64,000 nt of DNA, from assembly GCA_027490195.1 (NCBI GenBank), contig JAIXYN010000008.1, positions 1 to 64,000 on the forward strand, written 5' to 3'. The notes under the pieces are model-generated. The model did not search any database. It saw only the letters and a list, made by a program, of their open reading frames with translations, and was not told where the DNA came from. Shown one piece after another: positions 7,375 to 17,000 of this stretch. Position 1 is the stretch's first letter; the number at the start of each line of letters is the position of its first letter. A program made the position numbers and the translations under genes. The DNA is from Verrucomicrobiaceae bacterium. Lineage in GTDB: Bacteria; Verrucomicrobiota; Verrucomicrobiia; Verrucomicrobiales; Verrucomicrobiaceae.

Positions 7375-8343
7375 ATGAAAATCATCATCACCGGCGGCGG
7401 CGGCTTCCTTGGCTCCCAACTTGCGCAGAAACTTTTGGAACGTGGCACGTGGTGCGGCGGGGCGATCACGGAGATGGTGCTGCTGGATGCGTTTTTTCGT
7501 GGGGAGCCGACGGATGCGCGGGTGAAGCATGTGCAAGGTGACATTGGTGACCGGGCGACGGTGCTGGCGGCGACGGGGTCGAAGTTTGACGTGATTTTTC
7601 ACCTGGCCTCGATGGTGAGCGGGGAGTGTGAGGAGAGATTTGATGATGCGATGCGCGTGAACCTGGAAGGCGGGCGCAATGTGTTTGAGGCAGCGCGTGC
7701 GGCGGAAGGTCGGCCACGGGTGGTGTTTGCGAGCAGTGTGGCGGTCTATGGCGGCATCGACATGTCGCAGATGATGTCTGATATGACGAAGCAACTGCCG
7801 CAGACAACCTACGGGATGACGAAGGCGATGTGCGAGATGATGGTGAACGACCACACGCGCAAAGGCCACTTTGACGGGCGCAGTGTGCGACTGCCGACGG
7901 TGATCGTGCGGCCGGGCAAACCGAACGCTGCGGCATCGAGCTGGGCGAGCGGGATGTTTCGTGAGCCGCTGAATGGTGAGGCGTGCCTGCTGCCGATCCG
8001 GCGTGAGCAGCCGCATCCGATGACGGGTTACCGGACGGTGATCGAGTCATTCATCGTGCTGAGCGAGGTGCCGGAGGAGAAGCTGGGCAAGGACCGTGCG
8101 TATGTGCTGCCTGCGCACCGGGTGACGCCGCAGATCGCGGAGAAGGTGATTCAGGAAGTGGCGGCAGAGAAAGGGATCACGCTGGGGCCGATTGTGGATG
8201 CGTTTGATGCGCGGATTCAGGGGATCGTGGACAACTGGCCGCAGCAGGTGGATGGCGCGCGCGCGGAGGCGATTGGTCTGCCGAGGCCGCCGGAGCTGAA
8301 GGTGATCGTCGAACAATATGTGACGGACTTTGGAATGAAGTAG
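7375..8343 (+). CDS. NAD-dependent epimerase/dehydratase family enzyme, D-erythronate dehydrogenase (DenD)-like
   Basis: A 322-aa extended-SDR enzyme. It has the TGGGGFLG NAD loop (residues 6-13), the FDVIFHLASMVSGECE stretch, catalytic Ser at SSVAVYG (about 120-121), and YGMTK with Tyr146 and Lys150. The pattern TTYGMTKAMCEMMVNDHTRKG and the RLPTVIVRPGKPNAAASSW region are typical of the subgroup annotated as D-erythronate dehydrogenase, which oxidises C2 of D-erythronate with NAD. Substrate choice is inferred from that resemblance and from the divergent beta-hydroxyacid dehydrogenase next door. None of the kinase (OtnK) or aldolase (OtnC) partners is in the window. Confidence 0.8.
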   Translation: MKIIITGGGGFLGSQLAQKLLERGTWCGGAITEMVLLDAFFRGEPTDARVKHVQGDIGDRATVLAATGSKFDVIFHLASMVSGECEERFDDAMRVNLEGGRNVFEAARAAEGRPRVVFASSVAVYGGIDMSQMMSDMTKQLPQTTYGMTKAMCEMMVNDHTRKGHFDGRSVRLPTVIVRPGKPNAAASSWASGMFREPLNGEACLLPIRREQPHPMTGYRTVIESFIVLSEVPEEKLGKDRAYVLPAHRVTPQIAEKVIQEVAAEKGITLGPIVDAFDARIQGIVDNWPQQVDGARAEAIGLPRPPELKVIVEQYVTDFGMK

Positions 8344-8380
8344 GCTTTGCCGTGCCTGTGGAATGCAGTAGCCTCGCTGC

Positions 8381-9382
8381 ATGAGTGAGATACGACCTTT
8401 TGCGAATGCGCCGCAGATAAGCTTCAACCCGCGATTGATACTCACGGGACTTATTGGACTGTTTTTGGCGGTCGGCCTGTTTTCGGGGGTTTACCAGGTG
8501 CCAGCGGAGTCGGTGGCGGTGGTGCAGCGCTTTGGCGGCTACTTGAAGACGGAGACTCCTGGTCTGCATTTCAAGCTGCCGTGGGGTATTGATCAATACA
8601 CGCTGGTGGAGATCCAGCGGCAGCAGAAACTGGAATTTGGGTTTGGCACCCGGGGTGCGAGGAACCCGTATCAGTTCGTGGATCCTCGTGAACAGGAGGG
8701 CGAAAAAACGATGGTGACCGGCGATCTGAACACCGCGCTGGTGGAATGGGTGGTGCAGTACCACATCAGCGACCCAGTGGCCTATGTGTTCAACTTTCGT
8801 GAGCCGCTGCCTACGCTGCGAGACCTTTCCCAAGCGGTGATGCGTGAGGTGGTGGGTGATCGTACCGTGGATGAAGTGCTGACGATTGGCCGTCAGGAAA
8901 TGGAGGTCAAATGTGCGGAACGACTGCGTGAACTGGTGGCGGCCCTGAACATGGGTGTGCGGATTGACCAGATCCAGCTCGGCAACATCAATCCCCCTGA
9001 CGATGTGCAGGCGAGCTTCAGCGATGTGAACCGCGCGAAGCAGGAGAAGGAGTCCGCCATCAATGCGGCGAGCGGGAATTACTACCAGATCATCCCCAAG
9101 GCGCGTGGTGAAGCGGAGCAGAAGGTCAAAGGTGCCGAAGGCTACGCTGCCAAACGCGTGAATGAGGCGGAAGGAGATGCGGCGCGGTTTAAGTCCGTGC
9201 TGGCTGAATACCTGAAAGCGCCGGAGGTGACCAAGAAGCGCCTGTATCTGGAGACGATGGGCGAGGTGCTGTCACAGGTGCCGGGCAAAATCATTCTGGA
9301 TGAAAAGGCCTCCTCGTTTCTCCCGCTGATGAATCTCCGCCAAGCGGAACCGCAAACCACCCCTGCCCCTGCCACACGATGA
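8381..9382 (+). CDS. hflK: HflK, FtsH-modulating SPFH/band-7 membrane protein
   Basis: A 333-aa inner-membrane protein. It has a short cytosolic N-tail, one membrane span (about residues 20-40, LILTGLIGLFLAVGLFSGVY), then the SPFH/band-7 domain starting with VPAESVAVVQRFGGY and the GLHFKLPWGID motif of HflK. A coiled-coil stretch of charged residues (NRAKQEKESAINAA through AAKRVNEAEGDAARF) follows. HflK and HflC form a large cage that binds FtsH and modulates its proteolysis of membrane proteins. The stop overlaps the hflC start by 4 bp (ATGA, 9379-9382), so translation is coupled. It lacks the Gly-rich N-terminal tail of the E. coli protein. Confidence 0.93.
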   Translation: MSEIRPFANAPQISFNPRLILTGLIGLFLAVGLFSGVYQVPAESVAVVQRFGGYLKTETPGLHFKLPWGIDQYTLVEIQRQQKLEFGFGTRGARNPYQFVDPREQEGEKTMVTGDLNTALVEWVVQYHISDPVAYVFNFREPLPTLRDLSQAVMREVVGDRTVDEVLTIGRQEMEVKCAERLRELVAALNMGVRIDQIQLGNINPPDDVQASFSDVNRAKQEKESAINAASGNYYQIIPKARGEAEQKVKGAEGYAAKRVNEAEGDAARFKSVLAEYLKAPEVTKKRLYLETMGEVLSQVPGKIILDEKASSFLPLMNLRQAEPQTTPAPATR

Positions 9383-10431
9383 AATCCTCCCTTGTTTTGA
9401 TAGTTGTCCTCGCGCTGGGGATCGTGGCGAGCTCCGGTTTGTACACCGTGAGTGAGACGGAGCAGGTGGTGATCACCCAGTTCGGCAAGCCGGTGGGGGA
9501 GTCGATCCGAAACGCTGGTCTGCACTGGAAGACGCCTTTTGTGCAGACCATCAACCGCCTGGACAAACGGGTGCTGGAGTGGGACGGGCCTTCGGCCAAC
9601 ATGACGACGAAGGACAAGGTCATCGTGGTGGTGGATGTGTTTGGACGCTGGGAGATCAGCGATCCGCTGGTGTTTTTCCGCCAGCTGACGGACGAGCCCC
9701 GCGCGCAGTCGCGGCTGGATGACATTCTGGCGAGCGAGACGCGCATCGTGATTGCGAAGCATGACTTCATTGAAGCGGTGCGCACGACGAAGGACCGCAA
9801 AGCGATCCGTGATGTGACAAACACGACCACGGTCGGGAGCGCGCCTTCGAGTGCGGATTCACGGCTCGGTGTGCTGCCGCCGATCATGTATGGCCGAGTC
9901 GAACTCGAGGCAGAGGTGCTGAAGAATGCGGTTCCGAAGATTGAGGGGTATGGCATCCGGCTGCTGGATGTGCGCTTCAAGCGCATCGACTACGATCCTT
10001 CGGTGAGTCAGTCGATCCACCAGCGCATGATTTCAGAGCGAGAGCAGATCGCGAAGCTGCACCGTGCGGAAGGCGAAGGAGAAGCGGCGAAGATCAACGG
10101 CGAGCGCGAGCGTGATCTGGCGACCATCGAGTCTGAGGCATACCGCAAGGTGCAGGAGATGGAAGGAACTGCGGATGCGAAAGCGACGGAGATTTATGCG
10201 AAGGCGTACAACCAGACGCCGGAAGCGGCGCAGCTGTTTGATTTCCTGAAGACGATGGAGACGTACAAGCAGCTGATCACGTCTGACACGACGATGATCT
10301 TCACGACGGACAGCGAGTTGTTCCGGTATCTGAAGTCGAGTAATCCGCAGGCGGCCAAACCGGCGGCGGGTGCAAGCGCGGAGTTTACGCCGCTGAACAA
10401 GCTGCCGAATCTGCTGGAAGTGGGGCGGTGA
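9379..10431 (+). CDS. hflC: HflC, partner SPFH/band-7 protein
   Basis: A 350-aa membrane-anchored protein. The N-terminal hydrophobic segment SLVLIVVLALGIVASSGLY is followed by VSETEQVVITQFGKPVG and GLHWKTPFVQTINRLDKRVL, the HflC signature. LDVRFKRIDY and a helical region with AEGEGEAAKINGERERDLATI and an EGTADAKATEIYAKAY ending match the family. It is co-transcribed with hflK through a 4-bp overlap. Compared with E. coli HflC it has an insert near residues 150-165 (TNTTTVGSAPSSADSRLG) and a C-terminal extension of about 30 residues that is Ala- and Pro-containing. The function is control of FtsH together with HflK. Confidence 0.92.
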   Translation: MKSSLVLIVVLALGIVASSGLYTVSETEQVVITQFGKPVGESIRNAGLHWKTPFVQTINRLDKRVLEWDGPSANMTTKDKVIVVVDVFGRWEISDPLVFFRQLTDEPRAQSRLDDILASETRIVIAKHDFIEAVRTTKDRKAIRDVTNTTTVGSAPSSADSRLGVLPPIMYGRVELEAEVLKNAVPKIEGYGIRLLDVRFKRIDYDPSVSQSIHQRMISEREQIAKLHRAEGEGEAAKINGERERDLATIESEAYRKVQEMEGTADAKATEIYAKAYNQTPEAAQLFDFLKTMETYKQLITSDTTMIFTTDSELFRYLKSSNPQAAKPAAGASAEFTPLNKLPNLLEVGR

Positions 10432-10481
10432 ATGGGCGGCTGCGTGACGCGGAGTTGGGCGAGAATGGCGGCGCTCCGGAA

Positions 10482-10495
10482 CCGGCTGAAGCCGG
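10482..10495. repeat. REP-like hairpin CCGGCT/AGCCGG
   Basis: A 6-bp perfect stem with GA loop, 50 bp after hflC, followed by GGACTACAATAC. It could act as a 3' stabiliser of the hflKC transcript. Weak on its own. Confidence 0.35.
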
Positions 10496-10549
10496 GACTA
10501 CAATACGAAGAACCGGAAGCCGAGGATGGGAGCTCGATGGCGCTGGGTT

Positions 10550-10885
10550 ATATCATGGGTAGATGAAAACGAGTCTGGAAAGGACCACCTGCAGAGAGAG
10601 CTTTGCGCTGAAAAAGCATGATGGCTTGTGTGCAATGAAGTTCATTTGTCTGGCCGTCGTTGGGTGGGGGTGGCGAAAGCCCGCCCGTATTTGAAGGTCA
10701 TGCAACGCACTTCGGCATGCGAACGCGCTGGTGGTCGGGCGGTTTGGCGGAGCTGGCGCTGGGCGATGAAATGCCTTGGACGCCAAACACGACCAACCTA
10801 CGACCGGAGCGGCTCGCTGCCCGCCTGTTCCAGAAGAAATCTGCTGCCCGTGGAGAACAGACCTGTTTTCTGCGAATCGTGGTAT
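10550..10885. mobile_element. MITE-like element, copy 2 (336 bp) with IS630-type ends
   Basis: The left end is 10550-10576 (ATATCATG...GAGTCT) and the right end 10859-10885 (reverse complement ATACCACG...AGGTCT). Its right end matches the IS630 right end at 21 of 27 positions. An internal 68-bp block (10734-10801) differs from copy 1 at only 2 positions, while the rest of the interior is divergent. TA is present just inside both ends. It is non-coding and best read as a non-autonomous derivative mobilised by an IS630-type transposase. Confidence 0.65.
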
Positions 10886-11046
10886 TACTCATGGTGATGA
10901 GTGATCGGGTACGAGATTCGGAACGATGTTCCTCCTTCGGTAAAGCCTCCACCTTCGCTCGTTGAGCTACGGAGGACAGGGAAGCACGAACGAGAAATGT
11001 GACTTCGCTTTCTGGCTCTGAGAGGGGAGGAACCCAACGGCTGTGA

Positions 11047-14000
11047 TCAGGAGATGGAACCGGTGCGGCGGCGGCGGAGCATGAGACCGAGAAGGCCGAG
11101 CATGAGGAAGAGCACACGGGAAGGCTCAGGGACGACGACGAGAATGCCATTGCTGGCGAAGAGATCGGAATTGAAGCTCAGGCCATTGAGCGTCAATCCG
11201 GTGTAATCGAAGGAGGTTGTTCCGGCGATGCTGCCTGCGGCTGTCCAGTCGATGAGTTTGAAGATGTCGCCGTAAGATGGATTGTAGCCGTAGAGGAAAG
11301 TGGGGTCGATTTTGAGGGTGCCGTTGATGGTGGGAGCTGAGATCCCATTGACGAGAATGTTGTCGTGCAGGGTGGTGCCCGCGAGGTAAGTGCTCCAGGC
11401 AGGAGGCACACTGCCAATCAGCCCAGTCAGATTGCCATTGCTGTCCATCTGCGACTGAATGGTGAAGGCATCGTTGGCGGTGGCACCCCCGAGCTGCATG
11501 AGGAGCGTGCCACCGGAACTGACGGTGAGAGCACCGGTGAGCGTGAGCCGGCCTTCGGCTTCCACACCCGGGGCAACCATACCCCCCCTGCTCACGATCA
11601 AATCTCCGCCGACAGTGCCGGTGCCGCCGAGGATGCCATTGTTAACCGTTAGCGTGCCGGTGTTGGTGTTGGACGCCATCAACAACAGGGTGCCAGCGCC
11701 TTCTTTGGTGAGGGCGCCGCCGCCGGTGACGATGCTGTTGACGGTCAGCGTGGTGGAAGCTGCGATGTCAAAGGAGCCGCCGCCTGCAGCGACAGTGACG
11801 CCGCGGCTGGTGCTCAAAGAAGTTGTCGCAGTGGTCTTCAGAGTGCCGCTGGTGCTGCCCCCGCCGAGGGTCAGCTGGTCGGCGACGTACGCACCCGGTG
11901 TGGCACCCAGATTTGCCTCCGAGGAGATCTGGACAGCGCCATTGCTGATGGTGGTCTTGCCGGTGAAGGTGCTGCTGTTGTCTCCGCTGAGGATCCAAGT
12001 GCCGGAGCCCACTGAACTTTTGAAGAGGCGCTGTGATCCGGTGATCTGGCCATTGATTTCACCGTCACCAGGGCCGCCAATGACAAAATCCTGGGTGCCG
12101 GAGCTGAGATCGACCGCACCGACAATCAGCAAGCTGGAACCTGCCGCAGAAAGGATGCGCACGCGGTTATTGGCATCCGTTCCGGTATTGACGGTGATGG
12201 CGGTGCTCCAGGTGTTATTGCCGTCGGCATTGCTGAGGATTGCGTCACCACCTGCGCCAGCAGTCAGGGAGAGCGTCTCGTCAGTAACGGTGATGTTGTT
12301 GGAGAGCTGCAGGTTGCCGCCTGCGGCCACACTGGTGCCATTGGTGGTGGTGCCGAGGGCGCTGCCGTTGGAGATGATGAGAAGACCGGCGGAGACCGTC
12401 GTGGCACCGGAGTAGCTGTTGGCGGTGTCGAGAGTCAGGGTGCCGGAGGTGGTTTTGTTGAGCGTCCCGCCACCATTGAGCTCAAGGAGGTTTCTGAGGG
12501 TGCCGGATTGGGCATTGAAGGTAATAGGAGCGCCGGATGAGCCGATGCTGCCATTGGTCATGTCAAGCATGCCGCCATTCAAGGTGATGGCGACGGTCTC
12601 TGAACCGACGCCGTTGGTGTAGGCGATGTTGCCACCAACGCTGAGGGAACCACCGGTGATGTTGATGGCGTTGTTGATCGAGTTTTGGACGAACAGCGAG
12701 GTGCTGCCCATGCTGATGTCATTGGTCACCGTCACAGAGCCCGAGCTGATGTTCAGCGTGGAGGCGGCGGTGGTGGCGGCGCCCACGGAAGCCTGGTTGG
12801 CGTTCACGGCCATGTTGAGGGAACCAATGGTGGTGGTGCTTCCAGAGACGTTCACCGTGGCTGAGACGCCACTGGTGGAGCCTGAAGCGCCGCTGCCAGC
12901 GTTGCTGCCCATGTTGAGGGTGGAGATGCTGGTGGTGCCGATGCCACTGATGCTGAGCGTGGAGGTGGTTGCGCCTGTGGAGACTGCCGTGCCGACCGAA
13001 TTGGAGCTCATGGTGAGCGTGCCGATGGTCACCGAGGTGCCAGAGGTGGTGCCGCCGAGATTGAGCGTGCCGGTGATGGCACCAGAGGTGAGGGTGGTAC
13101 CGCTGCGGATGGCCAGATTGACGGTGGTGGCATCAAGAACACCTGTGTCAAAAGTGAAGGAGCCAGTGCCGCCAGTTCCTGCGCCGCCGCTGCGGCCAGC
13201 AATGGCCAGAGTGCCCAGCAACAGATCTGCGCTGTGGGCCGAGAGATCCACCAAGCCACTGAGGGCAAAACCGGTGGTGGCGCCGCCATTTTGAACGTTC
13301 ATGTCGGCACGTCCGGTACCGGCAAGATTGCGAACTTTGAATGTTCCGTTGGAACCATTGAAGTCCAGAGTGCCCATGCCGCGATTGGCCGCGCCACCAA
13401 TGGTGATGGTGTTGGCGTTAAACTCATTGGCACCACTGCCGAGCTTGATGACCTGAGTCACATTGCCGTCGGGTGAGTCAGAGGTGATGGTCGTGGCGAC
13501 AATGGTGCTGCTGGCCGCCAAGATGAGCGTTGAGCCTGCGGTGCCGGTGCCGCTCGAATTGGTGCCCTGCCCAACCCTGAAAGTGCCGGTGCCAAGATTG
13601 GCATAGAACGTGGAGAGACCGCTCATATCCCAAATGCCTGCGTTGCTGATGTTTGCGGTCGTGCCGTTGCCGACGACTACGTTCTGATTGGTGGCGGCAC
13701 CGACGGCACCAATGGTGAGAGTGCCCGCGCCGGTGACGGTCAGCCTGGTGAAGGAAGTGGCTGCGGAGTTGTAGCCCAGGGCCACGGCGTTGTTGAAGCG
13801 CAGGGTCTGGCCGCTGCCAATGCTGATGGTGTTGGCCGTGGCCGCATTGGTCTGGACCAAAAAGGCACCGGTAAAGGTGGCGCTGCCGTTGTCCAAATTG
13901 AGGGTGCTGAGATTTGCAGAGCCGGCTGAGGCACCGATAGTCAGGCCGCCGGTGAGGGCTGCGGTGGTGGTGATGGCGGTGGTGCCGCCATCCAAGGTGG

Positions 14001-17000
14001 TCAGTCCGGTGTAGTTGCTGGCCGCCGTGGAGCTCAGACCTGAGAGCGTGAGAGTGCCGGAACCGTCTTTGTTGAGGGTGCCGGTGGTCGTGGCGATGCG
14101 GCTAGCGATGGTGGTATTGCCCGAGCCGCCGACCGTGAGGCCAAAGGTGGCACCGGTGATGGGGCCGGTATTGCTGAGGGTCAGGGTGTCGGCGTCTGAA
14201 TTGATGCGGGTGGCAGCCGCCAGAGTCACGAGACCACCGAAGGTGTTGGTGCCGGAGATGTTGCGGAGAGCACCGCCAGTGCTGACGCCGGTGCCACTGA
14301 GGGTGAGGGCCTCAGAACCGACGGTGATGTCTCCTTGGATTTCCAAAGCAGCGCCGGAGGCGATGGTGGTGCCAGTGGCAGTGGTGCCCAGAGCGGTGTT
14401 GTTCCGGATGTTGAGCACGCCTGTGCTGACCGTCGTCAGTCCGGTGTAGGTGTTTGCACCCGTGAGAGTCAAGGTGCCGGCACCCGCCTTGGTAAGGGAG
14501 CGATTGTTTCCGCCGTCACCCACAGCACCACCGACCATGAGGTTTTGCCCTGAAACAGTGGCAGTCAGGCTGGCACCCAGAGCAACAGCGCCGGTACCGA
14601 GGTTCAGGCTCTGAGAGCCGGTGAAGGTGAAGTCACCGTTCCAGTTTACCGCGCTGTTGGAAAGTGTGGCCAGAGCAGCGCCGGTGTTGTTGAGCGTGGT
14701 GCCAGCACCGATGGTGAAGATGCCGGTGCCGAGCGCGGCGTCGCTGTTGAGGTTCAGGGTGCCCGTGGTGAGAGTGAAGGCGCCCGAGCCGGAGTTGCCG
14801 GTGCCGCTCAGGGTCAGGGCCCCAGCACCCGTCTTGGTGACGCTGCCGGTGAAGGTAACAGGGCCGCTGAGAGTGAGGGAGGAGGCACCGGTGCCATTCA
14901 CGGACCAGGTCTGCGCAGTGCTGGCAATGACGGGAGCACCGATGGTGACCGCGCCGCCATTGGCCGCCACGGCAATGCCGTTGGTGGAGCTCACTGGAGC
15001 GAGCGTCAGAGTGCTGGCTAGGCCGCCGATACCGGAATTGATCGACACCGTCGTGATCGTGGCGGGCAGGTTGGTGAACTGCAGGCTGTCGATCACAAAG
15101 GCCTGATCCAAAGTGGTGTCAATGCTGGTGCCTGAGGTGAAGGGGGCATTGGAGGCGCTAAAGATCACGGCATCGGCGCTGACTGGCGTGGTGCCGGGAT
15201 CTGTCAGGCCATCGGCCGTGCTGGACCAGTTGGTCACGCCCGTAGGTGCCCAGGAGCCGCCTGCGACCTGACCGGTCCAGTAGCGATTGCTGAGGATGAA
15301 GGTGCTGACGGAGACGAGGGTGTCTGTAGCATTGATGATGTAATTGAAACCGCTCGGAGCATTGCCCAACACGTAGTTCACCGTATTACCGCCGGGGTTC
15401 AGGCCACCGCCGGCAGCAATCAGGAGGTTGTAGGTGGTCAGACCTGCCACCGTGCCGGAGAAGTCGAGCGTGATGGTGCCGCCAGCGGATGCAGTGCCGC
15501 TGGCACCGACCGTGATGCTGTCGTTGGTGCCAAGATTGGTGAGTTCAAGCCCGAGACGCGCACCGTTGTGGAGGGTGAGCGCGGCAGCCGCATTGCCGAG
15601 GGTCAAGGTGTCGATGACCGAGTTGTTGAAGTTCATGTTGCCGGTGCCAGCCACGTTCAGAGAGCTGATGCCGCTGGAGCTGAAGGTGGCCTTGAGGGTG
15701 CCATTGCTCACCGTGACGCCAGCAGCGCCGCCGTTGAGGGTGGTGGTGCCTGCGATCTGGACGGTACCCAGGCCGGTCTTGACGAAGTCACCGCCCGTGC
15801 TTGTGACACTGGCAATGTTCAGGACGCCGGTAGGACTGGCGACGTCCACGGTGCCGTTGGCAGCGCCGATGGCGACCGAGCGGTTTAGCGAGGTGGAAGT
15901 GGCGGCGGTGTAGCTGATGCCGCCGCCGTCGAGGTTGACCACGGTCGTATTGCCAAGGGCCCCGCTGGTGGCAGGGGCGCTGCTGAAGGCGATGAAGCCG
16001 CCTGTGACGGTGAGCGGGCCGGAGAACGTATTGGCGGCGGTGAGGGTGAGCGTACCGGTGCCAGATTTGGTCAGACCCAGATTGTTTTCATCGGTGCCGG
16101 TGTTGCCGAGCTGGCCGTCGAAGGTGGTGTTGCTGCTGCTGTTGACGGTGAGGGTGGAGAGGGTGGAGGAACCGCCGACGATGCTGTTGAGGGTGTTGGC
16201 GGCAACGCTGGCCTGGATTCCCGCCACTTCCTGATTGAACCCGTTGAGCTTGTATTTGCCGAAGGTGGTGGTGCCGGAGGTGGCCTGCAGCCGGAGGATG
16301 GTGGTGATGGGAAGGGCATTGTGGATGGCGTTCTGGACCGTGTTGCCCTGAGAGCTGAATGTGGTGATGTAGGTGTCACCGGTGTAGGAGGACTGGCCTT
16401 GCAGGTTGTAGAGGGTGGAGCCGTTGTTGGCAGCGCCGCCAGCGAGGGTAAGATCGCCCGTACCAAGGATGCCCTGGGCAATGTTAATTGTGGCAAGGCC
16501 GGCCTGATAGGTGTCAAGAGCCGCACCTCCGGCGAGGGTGATGACACCGCTGAAGGTCCAAGTGCCGTTGTTTGCATTCATCAGCACCGCACCATAGGAG
16601 TTTGCACCTGCACCGACGCCGGTGCCGCTGAGAGTCAAATTATCAGCGACCGTCATGCTGGAGAGCAAGCGCAGGGCAGCGCCGCTCTGGACCACGGTGC
16701 CACCCACTGCGGAACCCAGCGTGGCGGTGGTTCCGGTGAGACTAACAATACCGCCGGAGATGGTTGTGACGCCGTCATAGGTGTTGATGCCGCTCAATAC
16801 CAGCGTGCCTGAGCCAGCTTTGGTCAAGGCGCGTGCGCCACCGGTCTGGCTGATGATACCGCTGACGGTAAGAGTGTTGGCGGTTTCGGTCACAGTCCAA
16901 GTCTGATCCGCGCCGAGGACCACCGGAGCGCCGATGGTGATGGCGGCAGGGGCTCCAGTCTGCACATTGATGCCGGAGGTGGCCACGGAAGGAGTCAGGG

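Larger units (their letters stand above)
10432..11046. other. Intergenic region with REP, MITE-like copy 2 and a short inverted repeat
   Basis: About 615 bp between hflC and the 3' end of the giant gene. Contents are a 6-bp hairpin CCGGCT-GA-AGCCGG (10482-10495), the MITE-like element 10550-10885, and a TCCTCC...GGAGGA inverted repeat around 10931-10977 containing CTTCGCTCGTTGAGCTAC, which may serve as a transcript end for the giant gene. No protein gene was accepted. Confidence 0.6.

Noticed and set aside
6402-7541. A 379-codon plus-strand ORF over the beta-hydroxyacid dehydrogenase
   Set aside because: It is antisense to a gene with an intact Rossmann and catalytic motif set; composition (Gly/Ala/Asp/Glu) is that of a GC-rich shadow.
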